Under the pieces are notes generated by a model that searched no databases, was not told the origin of the DNA, and worked only from the letters and a program-made list of their open reading frames with translations. From assembly GCA_000432175.1 (NCBI GenBank), contig HF989460.1, positions 20,751 to 31,955 of the forward strand: 11,205 nucleotides of DNA, given 5' to 3'. Position numbers and translations under genes: made by a program. This DNA is from Eubacterium sp. CAG:786 (GTDB taxonomy: Bacteria; Bacillota; Clostridia; Oscillospirales; Ruminococcaceae). Positions 1 to 5,856 of the stretch are shown piece after piece (within the stretch, counting starts at the first letter, position 1; the number at the start of each line of letters is the position of its first letter).

Positions 1-39
1 AGGAATGCCGATAGAAACGAAAGCGAGGCAGCCAGATGA
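1..39 (+). CDS. C-terminal end of an upstream gene (partial)
   Basis: An open frame enters the window at base 1 and ends at a TGA at 37-39, giving a 12-residue hydrophilic tail (ending ESEAAR). Its stop overlaps the ATG of the next gene in an ATGA arrangement, typical of translationally coupled genes in one operon. Twelve codons are too few to name a product, and an open frame this short could occur by chance. The ATGA junction is the main support. Confidence 0.45.
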   Translation, partial: RNADRNESEAAR

Positions 40-482
40 ATCGTCCTTTCTACCATGTAAAAAAACGCGCCCTGCTGGCAATTGCCGGGTCCGTATGGCT
101 GGCGGCAGGATTCAACGTTGCACGCCTTGGGGTGTTATCTTATATCAGGCTTGATGAGATTTCGGCAGTCCACATACTGCTGTCGATTGTGGTATTCTGC
201 GTGTTCGGGTTTATGTTCTACCGAATGAGCGTCAGGCATACGAAAAGGATACGCTCTTACCCGCAGGAAACAAGACCTGTCTGGAACTTTTTCGACCTGA
301 AATCCTATCTCATTATGGCATTCATGATTAGCGGCGGTATATGGCTCAGAAATTCCGGACTGGCGCCTGATGTTTTTATTGCAGTGTTTTATACGGGTCT
401 TGGCTGCGCCCTGGGTTCCGCTGGCATTTTGTTCTGGGTGAATTTTATCAAGGGTCCCGACCCACAGGGGCAAACTGAATAA
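36..482 (+). CDS. small four-helix integral membrane protein, unknown function
   Basis: This 148-residue protein starts at ATG 36 behind a GAGG at 25-28 (7-nt spacing). An in-frame stop at 12-14 excludes a longer form. Four hydrophobic segments lie at about residues 11-31, 45-63, 90-105 and 112-136. Basic stretches at 64-72 (including HTKRIR) and around the N-terminus point to a positive-inside topology with both ends in the cytosol. There are no conserved catalytic motifs and the cysteines are isolated. I recall uncharacterised Clostridia proteins of this size and shape but no assigned function. Its ATG overlaps the stop of the preceding gene, so it is probably the last gene of an upstream operon, which is closed by the hairpin at 518-566. 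It is convergent with the histidine kinase gene and probably unrelated to it. Confidence 0.85.
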   Translation: MNRPFYHVKKRALLAIAGSVWLAAGFNVARLGVLSYIRLDEISAVHILLSIVVFCVFGFMFYRMSVRHTKRIRSYPQETRPVWNFFDLKSYLIMAFMISGGIWLRNSGLAPDVFIAVFYTGLGCALGSAGILFWVNFIKGPDPQGQTE

Positions 483-517
483 AGGGCGCTCCTAAAAGCC
501 GCAAGTGCATTTTCTTT

Positions 518-572
518 AGGCAACACCGCGCAAAATCCAATAAATGGTTTTTGCGCGGTGTTGCCTTTATTA
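518..572 (+). terminator. strong rho-independent terminator
   Basis: A perfect 18-bp stem pairs 518-535 with 549-566 around a 13-nt loop. The core is GGCAACACCGCGC/GCGCGGTGTTGCC. A short T-rich tail (TTTATT) follows on the + strand. It lies 35 nt past the stop of the membrane-protein gene. The - strand flank is A/G-rich rather than T-rich, so it acts mainly on + transcripts, though the stem could also hinder read-through from the convergent kinase gene, which has no other visible terminator. Confidence 0.85.
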
Positions 573-617
573 TGGGAACCTCTGAAAACCGTTGTGAAAA
601 GCAAAAATCAGAATTTA

Positions 618-1778
618 TCAACAGGGATCGTCTCCGGCAGGCAACGTCACAATGAATACGGTACCGGGTTTATTTCCAGACTCTGCGCGGACGGAGCCGC
701 CATGAAGTACCGCAATTTCATGCACGAGCGCAAGCCCGAGTCCAACGCCGCCCATCTGCCGGCTTCTTGATTTATCCACGCGGAAAAAAGGCTGAAATAT
801 GCTTTCCCGGTACTCCTCCGGTATCCCGCAGCCGGTATCGGAAACTCTGACGACCACATCGTTGTTCTCCTTATGCACCGAAACGCTGACAGAACCGCCC
901 CGCCGGTTATACTTGACTGCATTTTCAATAAGATTGAACACCAGCCGATATATCAGTGCGTCGCTGCCTGTTATCACGACGTTGTCGCAGTCCTGTTCCA
1001 TTGTGATATCATTCTGGCTGGCAAGAGGAGTAAGGTCAGTAATGATCTCTTCTACAAGAGGCGCAAGTTCAATGCGTTCAGAGCGCGGCGCCGAACTGAG
1101 ATTGCTCATTTCAAGAAGCGTATGCACCAGCTTGGAAAGCCTGTCAAGCTGTTCTGCCTGCGATCGGACAAGTTCAGCCGTATCGCCTTCCATATTTTTG
1201 TGCTCTGCGGCAAAAAGCTCCAGCTTTGTCTGCATTATTGCGAGCGGCGTGCGAAGTTCATGTGCGGCATTCCCGGAAAACTGGCGCTGTGTTGCGAACG
1301 ATTCCGAAAGACGGTCTAGCATCAGGTTCACCGAAACGCTGAGCTGCCGGAATTCCTTTACAGTGTCTTCATTGAGCCGTATGTCCGAGATACTGTCCTG
1401 GTCTATCTTTTCAGCCTGCTGAGAAAGCTTTCTCAGCGGTTTCAGCGCCTGTCCGCTGACGAAGTAGGCTATTGCGGCGCTGACAATAGTCACTGTAACC
1501 GTTATCAGCCAGCTTTTCCGCCCGAAATCAGCCTTTACATCATATGCTTCGTCTGAAAACCGGCTGATAAATTCCGTCATCTGACTGTCTGATATCTCAA
1601 TCGCAAGACCGTCCGGATCTTCGGAAAATTCCGGCGTATATTCAAATACAAACCCATTGAGCGAGTCAATGCTGACAGCTCCTGAATGATAAAGCAGAAG
1701 ATTAAGGCATATGCAGGTCCCTGCGATCAGCAGCGCTGTCAGCAGGGTTATCCTCCATTGCAGGGACAGTCTTTTCAT
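618..1778 (-). CDS. sensor histidine kinase of a two-component system
   Basis: This 386-residue membrane kinase autophosphorylates and passes phosphate to the regulator encoded just upstream. TM1 is at about 8-30 and a short external loop at about 31-89. TM2 is at about 90-108, and a HAMP linker at about 109-160. In the HisKA domain the H-box AAHELRTPL holds the phosphoacceptor His173. The HATPase domain has an N-box (NLIENAVKYN, Asn282/Asn286), G1 (DTGCG, 314-318), an F-box (IFQPFFRVD) and G2 (GGVGLGL, 343-349). All key residues are present, so it should be active. The roughly 60-residue acidic external loop is too small for a large ligand-binding fold, suggesting sensing of a membrane state or a partner protein. 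TM1 contains a CxC (residues 22 and 24). The ATG overlaps the regulator stop by 4 nt, with GGGGGAGA about 7 nt upstream. The divergent redox operon is the likely target (inference). Confidence 0.96.
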   Translation of the reverse strand: MKRLSLQWRITLLTALLIAGTCICLNLLLYHSGAVSIDSLNGFVFEYTPEFSEDPDGLAIEISDSQMTEFISRFSDEAYDVKADFGRKSWLITVTVTIVSAAIAYFVSGQALKPLRKLSQQAEKIDQDSISDIRLNEDTVKEFRQLSVSVNLMLDRLSESFATQRQFSGNAAHELRTPLAIMQTKLELFAAEHKNMEGDTAELVRSQAEQLDRLSKLVHTLLEMSNLSSAPRSERIELAPLVEEIITDLTPLASQNDITMEQDCDNVVITGSDALIYRLVFNLIENAVKYNRRGGSVSVSVHKENNDVVVRVSDTGCGIPEEYRESIFQPFFRVDKSRSRQMGGVGLGLALVHEIAVLHGGSVRAESGNKPGTVFIVTLPAGDDPC

Positions 1779-2452
1779 TTGTCGTCTCCCCCTATCACAT
1801 AGCCCTCTCCAACACGGTTCACGACCGGGTCGTACCCAAGCGCGGCACGTAGTTTCCTGCGAAGAGCCGAAATGTGAACCCGTATCGAATTACTGAAGCT
1901 GTCCACACTTCCATCCCAGACGTGTTCAATAAGCTCTTCCTGGCTTACCGGGCGCCCTTCGTGGAGCATGAGATATTCAAGAACTCCGGTCTCCTTTCGT
2001 GTAAGTGAGACCGATGCGCCGTCAACTGAAGCAATCCTTGTCCTGGTATCGTATACGAGCCGTCCGCATTTCAGGCAGACATTGTGCTGAATGAACTGAC
2101 GGCGCGTCAGGCTGCGTATGCGCGCCTCAAGCTCAGCCAGATGGAACGGCTTGGACAGGTAGTCGTTCGCGCCTGCGTCCAGCCCCTCCACCTTGTCGGT
2201 TATCTCACTGCGTGCGGAAAGGATAAGCACGGGAGTTTCATAGTTCACTGTCCGAAATTCCCGCAGTAGGGTCATTCCGTCCACACCGGGCAGGTTGATA
2301 TCAAGCAGGACCAGGTCGTAACGCTCGACGGCAAGCAGCTCACGGGCTTCATTGCCATCGCCGCATGCGTCTGCTTCATAGCCGTCCAGACGAAGCTTTT
2401 TCGTGATATCGTCCCGCAGGGATTTTTCATCTTCAACAACAAGTAAGCGCAT
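1775..2452 (-). CDS. OmpR/PhoB-family response regulator
   Basis: The protein has 225 residues, the usual length for the family. The receiver domain (1-115) has the acidic pair Glu7/Asp8, phosphoacceptor Asp51 (LLDINLPGVDG), switch residue Ser79 and Lys101 (LSKPF). The C-terminal winged helix (about 125-222) has the family's TRKE, SFSNSIRVHISALRRKL recognition helix and VGEGYVI hairpin. It should bind tandem half-sites when phosphorylated by the kinase downstream. An unusual CxxC (Cys126, Cys129) sits exactly where the DNA-binding domain begins. The start at 2452 has a strong SD (GGAGGGT, 5-6 nt spacing). Its promoter lies in the shared divergent region, so it is probably autoregulated. I do not recognise it as a named orthologue. 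Confidence 0.97.
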   Translation of the reverse strand: MRLLVVEDEKSLRDDITKKLRLDGYEADACGDGNEARELLAVERYDLVLLDINLPGVDGMTLLREFRTVNYETPVLILSARSEITDKVEGLDAGANDYLSKPFHLAELEARIRSLTRRQFIQHNVCLKCGRLVYDTRTRIASVDGASVSLTRKETGVLEYLMLHEGRPVSQEELIEHVWDGSVDSFSNSIRVHISALRRKLRAALGYDPVVNRVGEGYVIGGDDK

Positions 2453-2480
2453 TTTTACCCTCCATTATAATAGTATTTAT

Positions 2481-2489
2481 ATTATAGCA
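2481..2489 (-). promoter_or_regulatory. extended -10 promoter of the two-component operon
   Basis: Read on the - strand, the bases are TGCTATAAT, a perfect -10 hexamer (2481-2486) with the TG of an extended -10 at 2488-2489. No good -35 lies 17 nt upstream. That position is occupied by one arm of the inverted repeat at 2497-2535. Transcription would start near 2474, about 20 nt before the regulator ATG. Confidence 0.7.
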
Positions 2490-2496
2490 CATTCTG

Positions 2497-2535
2497 ATAA
2501 AATTTGTGTTAATTTACGCTTAACAGAAATTTTAT
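2497..2535. promoter_or_regulatory. symmetric operator between divergent promoters
   Basis: Two 16-nt arms (2497-2512 and 2520-2535) form an inverted repeat around a 7-nt spacer with one mismatch; the right arm reads TTAACAGAAATTTTAT. Each strand also carries a direct repeat with an 11-bp period: TTAATT-N5-TTAACA on + (2509-2525) and TTAAGC-N5-TTAACA on - . This matches the half-site spacing of OmpR/PhoB regulators and resembles the Bacillus PhoP box. The arms cover both -35 regions, and each -10 begins about 30 nt from the centre. The likely ligand is the adjacent response regulator (inference). Confidence 0.6.
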
Positions 2536-2543
2536 ACTCCCTG

Positions 2544-2552
2544 TGGTATAAT
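2544..2552 (+). promoter_or_regulatory. extended -10 promoter of the redox operon
   Basis: TGGTATAAT is a perfect -10 hexamer at 2547-2552 with the extended TG at 2544-2545. The position 17 nt upstream (2524-2529, CAGAAA) is a poor -35 and lies inside the operator arm, which suggests activation by a bound regulator. The expected transcription start is near 2559, about 23 nt before the first gene. Confidence 0.72.
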
Positions 2553-2581
2553 CATATCATCAAAGAACGGAGGCTAAAATC

Positions 2582-2725
2582 ATGACAAGAAAAAAAGCGC
2601 TTGTACAGTCGCTTCTGCTGCTTGCCGGAATATTGATGATATGTTTCGGAATATGGCGCGGAGAGGCGGAAACTGTTCTGTCAAAGGCGATACGTCTGTG
2701 TATGGAGTGTGTGGGAATTGGATAA
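2582..2725 (+). CDS. CD1871A-type CXXC membrane miniprotein
   Basis: This 47-residue protein starts at ATG 2582 behind a strong GGAGG (2569-2573, 8-nt spacing). It has a basic N-terminus (TRKK), one hydrophobic helix at about residues 7-24, then RGEAETVLSKAIRLCMECVGIG. The helix followed by RGE, a short amphipathic stretch and a terminal C-x-x-C-x-G-I-G (Cys40, Cys43) matches what I recall of the CD1871A family CXXC motif-containing proteins. That family is named but functionally uncharacterised. It is the first gene of the operon and overlaps the start of the polyferredoxin gene. A thiol shuttle or cluster ligand within a membrane complex with its two neighbours is plausible, but nothing here proves it. 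Confidence 0.86.
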   Translation: MTRKKALVQSLLLLAGILMICFGIWRGEAETVLSKAIRLCMECVGIG

Positions 2726-3638
2726 GAAGAAAAAAACGAAAAAGATATGTTTCCTTGCCCGTTTCCGCGGGCTGATACAAGCGGCAGCCGTAATACTGAC
2801 AAATATCCACCTGCCGAATTTCTTTAAGGGAACGTTATATCAGGGAAAAGGAAAATACGCCTGCGTCCCGGGACTTAACTGCTATTCCTGCCCCGGAGCT
2901 GCCGGAGCCTGTCCCATCGGCGCATTTCAGGCGGTCATAGGCTCGTCGAAATTCAAGTTTTCTTACTACATCACAGGTATTCTCATTCTTATGGGAGTAC
3001 TTCTGGGACGATTTATCTGCGGCTTTCTGTGCCCATTCGGCTGGCTTCAGGAGCTTCTGCACAAGATCCCGGTGCCGAAGCTGTCCACCAGAAAGCTGAA
3101 GCCGCTGAGGTATTTGAAATACGTAATACTGGCGGTTTTTGTTATAATGCTTCCGCTGATCGTTGTAAACGAGCTTGGAATGGGCGACCCGTTCTTCTGC
3201 AAGTATATTTGCCCGCAGGGAGTTGTGGAGGGCGCTATCCCGCTGGCGATAGCAAACGAGGGCATACGCAACGCTCTCGGAGTGCTGTTTTCCTGGAAAA
3301 CCGGGGTTCTGCTGGCGGTAGTCACGGCAAGTATGTTTATTTACCGGCCGTTCTGCAAATGGATCTGCCCTCTGGGAGCGGTTTATGCGCTGATGAACCA
3401 TGTGTCGCTTTTCCAGATGAAAGTTGACAAGAGCAAGTGTGTTTCCTGCGGCGCCTGCGCAAAAGCCTGCAAGATGGACGTTGACATCACCAAAAGCCCC
3501 AACCATTCCGAGTGTATCCGCTGCGGAATGTGCATGAAATCCTGCCCGACCGGAGCAATATGCTACAAATACGGGTTTGGAAATAAATCCGGCGATAAAG
3601 CCTGCAATTCAGATGAAACAAAGGAGATAACAAAATGA
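2718..3638 (+). CDS. membrane polyferredoxin (NapH/MauN-like 4Fe-4S protein)
   Basis: This is a COG0348-like membrane iron-sulfur protein of about 306 residues. It has hydrophobic segments (about 85-105, 132-152, 190-210) alternating with CxxxCP motifs: CGFLCP (101-106), CKYICP (161-166) and CKWICP (213-218). Two classical 4Fe-4S motifs follow, CVSCGACAKAC (241-251) and CIRCGMCMKSCP (266-277). Four more cysteines lie in an N-terminal patch (49, 55, 58, 65). The cluster domains suit electron passage from cytosolic donors to membrane or external acceptors. There is no ATG near the N-terminus. TTG 2718 is preferred because GGAG (2704-2707) lies 10 nt upstream; GTG 2709 would add three residues but has almost no spacing. 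The start overlaps the miniprotein by 8 nt and the stop overlaps the next ATG by 4 nt, so the three genes should be translationally coupled. The substrate is unknown. Confidence 0.92.
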   Translation: MDKKKKTKKICFLARFRGLIQAAAVILTNIHLPNFFKGTLYQGKGKYACVPGLNCYSCPGAAGACPIGAFQAVIGSSKFKFSYYITGILILMGVLLGRFICGFLCPFGWLQELLHKIPVPKLSTRKLKPLRYLKYVILAVFVIMLPLIVVNELGMGDPFFCKYICPQGVVEGAIPLAIANEGIRNALGVLFSWKTGVLLAVVTASMFIYRPFCKWICPLGAVYALMNHVSLFQMKVDKSKCVSCGACAKACKMDVDITKSPNHSECIRCGMCMKSCPTGAICYKYGFGNKSGDKACNSDETKEITK

Positions 3639-4516
3639 ACAGAAAAAAGATAACAGCAATCACAGCCTGCCTTATCATGGCGCTTTCGCTCACTGCCTGC
3701 GGCAGCCAGAATTCACAGCCGGGGCAGGAGGGCCAGTCCTCGCAGCCGGCGCAGAATACTCAGACTGCGGACAGCGGCTCTGTAACGGAACAGGATCTGC
3801 TTGACGAAGAAAACAAGATCCTTTCTGAAAACCAGGAGCTGTGGGAAAAGGTGTTTGGCGCGATGGACAAAAACGTCACGGACGGCGACCTGAGCAAGAA
3901 CTATGGCGAGTTCCTGCTTGACACTATTGAAAAGGCAAAGGATCAGTTCACTGACGAGGAATACGAAACTCTGCGCGCGGGAGCGGAAAAAATACGCGAT
4001 ATTGAAAACCAGATAGCGCAGCTTCCGCAGGGCGATTCAGCGCCGGATACAGCTTCGGCGAACACTTTCCCGCAGTTTGACGGATACGATCTTGACGGAA
4101 ACAAGGTCGACAGCAGCCTGTTTTCTGAAAATGAATTTACGGTCGTGAACTTCTGGTTCAACGGCTGTAAGCCCTGCGTTGCGGAACTTGGCGAGCTTGA
4201 CAAGCTGAACAAGAAAATAAGCGAACAGGGCGGCGAGGTTATCGGAATAAACGTTGAAACCCTGGACGGAAACGAACAGAACATCGAAACTGCTAAGCAG
4301 ATACTTGAAACAAAGGGTGCTTCATACCGCAATATCTATTTTGATTCCACAAGCGACGCAGGCAAGTTCTCACTCGGAATAATGGCGTTCCCGACCACAT
4401 ATGTGATCGATAAAAACGGGAACATAGTCGGCGAGCCTCTTCTCGGCGGCATAGACAGCGAGGAAAACCTCAACACTCTTCTTGATACTATCAGCAAAGC
4501 AAATCAGGATAATTGA
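3635..4516 (+). CDS. TlpA/ResA-type thioredoxin-like lipoprotein
   Basis: This 293-residue lipoprotein has a signal peptide with lipobox LTAC (Cys22), then a Gln/Ser-rich linker (about 23-50) that tethers the protein outside the membrane. A charged helical region (about 51-130) precedes a thioredoxin fold (about 143-290). The active site is WFNGCKPC (Cys178, Cys181) and the cis-Pro loop is FPTTYVID (Pro253). The central insert and WxxxCxPC motif are typical of extracytoplasmic thiol reductases of the TlpA/ResA group, which keep exported or cytochrome thiols reduced. Coupled by ATGA overlap to the polyferredoxin, with AAGGAG (3621-3626) 8 nt upstream, it is the natural outer-face acceptor of electrons from that protein. 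The helical insertion before the thioredoxin domain is larger than usual and may bind a partner. No cytochrome maturation genes are nearby. Confidence 0.93.
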   Translation: MNRKKITAITACLIMALSLTACGSQNSQPGQEGQSSQPAQNTQTADSGSVTEQDLLDEENKILSENQELWEKVFGAMDKNVTDGDLSKNYGEFLLDTIEKAKDQFTDEEYETLRAGAEKIRDIENQIAQLPQGDSAPDTASANTFPQFDGYDLDGNKVDSSLFSENEFTVVNFWFNGCKPCVAELGELDKLNKKISEQGGEVIGINVETLDGNEQNIETAKQILETKGASYRNIYFDSTSDAGKFSLGIMAFPTTYVIDKNGNIVGEPLLGGIDSEENLNTLLDTISKANQDN

Positions 4517-4623
4517 CGCGAAAATGCAGGCGCGCAAAACGGCGGCGATATTATTCAAGCATGAAATATTCAGCCTCGATAAATAACGCTTGCCAAGCGC
4601 CGTCTTATATTCCGTGCACACAG

Positions 4624-4662
4624 AAAAGAGAGCTGACTTACAATGTCCGCTCTCTTTTGTAT
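4624..4662. terminator. bidirectional terminator between convergent operons
   Basis: AAAAGAGAGC (4624-4633) pairs with GCTCTCTTTT (4649-4658), with an inner GAC/GTC extension. Its T-run serves the + strand and the A-run on the other arm gives TTTT on the - strand. It lies 107 nt after the thioredoxin gene and about 125 nt after the stop of the convergent gene. Confidence 0.8.
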
Positions 4663-4783
4663 TATGCCTGCTTTGTGAATCTTACTGTGCCATCAAAGAT
4701 GTGTTTTCCGTATGTGCTGAAAGCAGCCAGTCCGGGCGCTGTGAGCACACCTCTGATAACGGTCTGTCTGAACCAGATCCGTC

Positions 4784-5191
4784 TTACACACGCTCAAGGA
4801 TCATCGTGCCATATGCGATGGTCAGACATCCGTTCTCATCCACCGGTATTTCGGCGAACGGGTCAACAGTCTCTCCCAGAACTTCGCCCTCGACCTTGGT
4901 GTCATAGAAGAACTTTCCGTTCTCCTCTTTCCACGTGGTTTGTTCTATCGGCGCGAATCCGTCCTCGTCGATCACGGCGCCCTGCGACTTTGCCAATTCG
5001 AGCTTATCCTCAGGAACGCGCATAAGCGTGTTCATCAGGCCGTCTTCGGTAAATTCGATCCTGTTCGTGAGCATCATGATGATCTCGTCAGCGCAATCTC
5101 CCTCAGGCAGATTGTCCGGCGTGTAGGACACCGTACCGCCGTCAGCTGGGAACAGCAATTCCCTGACTTTCCATTTCCCGATAATGTTCAT
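4784..5191 (-). CDS. small cytosolic protein, possibly lipocalin-like
   Basis: The protein has 135 residues. The start at 5191 is chosen because AAAGGAGG lies about 6 nt upstream; an in-frame ATG at 5227 would run through that ribosome binding site. There is no signal peptide. The N-terminus (IIGKWKVRELLF) looks like the opening GxW strand of lipocalin-like barrels, and the rest alternates short polar and hydrophobic strands (including IEFTEDG, GKFFYDTKVEGEVL, LTIAYGTMILERV), consistent with a small beta barrel. Without a profile comparison this is only a resemblance. The gene follows the DUF6935-like gene by 52 nt and is probably the last gene of the same transcript. Confidence 0.88.
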   Translation of the reverse strand: MNIIGKWKVRELLFPADGGTVSYTPDNLPEGDCADEIIMMLTNRIEFTEDGLMNTLMRVPEDKLELAKSQGAVIDEDGFAPIEQTTWKEENGKFFYDTKVEGEVLGETVDPFAEIPVDENGCLTIAYGTMILERV

Positions 5192-5243
5192 TGTGACGCC
5201 TCCTTTGTCAATTAGTATATAGCTCATTTATCCATTAAACGAG

Positions 5244-5825
5244 TTATGCCCATGGGTCCTCAGATTTCGGCGTGCGGACGCCGGTCAGCAGATACTGTTC
5301 CCACAGGAACCATTTGCCATCAGAACCACGCTGACGCAGCTTTATCGGCCGTGGTGAATCCGCCCCTCCGCAGGGAATAAAGAGCTTCATGTAGCCAGGC
5401 TCCTGACCTGATACGTGATTCGATTCTATAACGATCGTGTATGGCTGTGCAGGAGTATAGTTGTTCTCAGGCGTCGAGCCAGCGAAGTAAGTGAATGGCA
5501 GATATGTCTTTCCATCACGGAACCGGTCATTCAGGAAAGATATCTCCTGTCCGTTCAGGGGGCGCGGTCCACGCAGGAAATTCAGCATCTCAGTGCCGAT
5601 ATTCTTGTCAGCCGCATAAGCGCAAAGTGCGAGGACAGTCAGGGCGGCCGTCTTGAACGGCGAATCCATGCAAGCCTCCGGAAGCGCCTGCATCTCCGCC
5701 AGGCTTTCGGGAAGTGCGGTGAACGTGAAAGTCTCACGTTTTGAGCCTATTGCAGACGCTGCCGAGTTTGCGGCTGTGTTGATCGCCTGATTGGCCGTGC
5801 TTTTAAGTTTGTCGAAGATTCCCAT
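5244..5825 (-). CDS. DUF6935-like protein
   Basis: The protein has 193 residues, with ATG 5825 preceded by AAAGGAG at 7-nt spacing. The N-terminal 30 residues form an Ala/Asn/Ser-rich amphipathic helix (GIFDKLKSTANQAINTAAN) with no signal peptide. A compact domain follows with segments I recall from the DUF6935 family: ALPESLAEMQALPEA, SPFKTAALTVLALCAYAADK, MLNFLRGPRPLNGQE, FLNDRFRDGKTYLPFTYFAG and a C-terminal WFLWEQYLL...PKSEDPWA. The family is common in gut Firmicutes and uncharacterised; the assignment is from memory. The gene starts 31 nt after the stop of the upstream lipoprotein gene, suggesting co-transcription. Confidence 0.92.
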   Translation of the reverse strand: MGIFDKLKSTANQAINTAANSAASAIGSKRETFTFTALPESLAEMQALPEACMDSPFKTAALTVLALCAYAADKNIGTEMLNFLRGPRPLNGQEISFLNDRFRDGKTYLPFTYFAGSTPENNYTPAQPYTIVIESNHVSGQEPGYMKLFIPCGGADSPRPIKLRQRGSDGKWFLWEQYLLTGVRTPKSEDPWA

Positions 5826-5856
5826 TGTTAAACTCCTTTCAGAATGAATTATGACT

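Noticed and set aside
873..1319. A second + strand open frame (148 codons) opposite the kinase gene
   Set aside because: No SD and no recognisable domain; an antisense shadow of the kinase.
799..1422. Long + strand open frame (207 codons) opposite the kinase gene
   Set aside because: It mirrors the kinase coding strand, has a Ser/Arg-rich low-complexity translation, no SD, and lies opposite an intact HisKA/HATPase gene.
2835..3506. 223-codon - strand open frame opposite the polyferredoxin gene
   Set aside because: It is a complement of the Cys-rich coding strand, has no SD and no domain; the + strand Fe-S motifs are decisive.
4513..5025. 170-codon + strand frame starting at the end of the thioredoxin gene
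   Set aside because: It runs through a strong terminator hairpin and then opposite the small - strand gene; the translation is Arg/Pro/Ser-rich and implausible.
5192..5227. Longer N-terminus (12 extra codons) for the small lipocalin-like protein
   Set aside because: These codons span a perfect AAAGGAGG ribosome binding site correctly spaced for the ATG at 5191.
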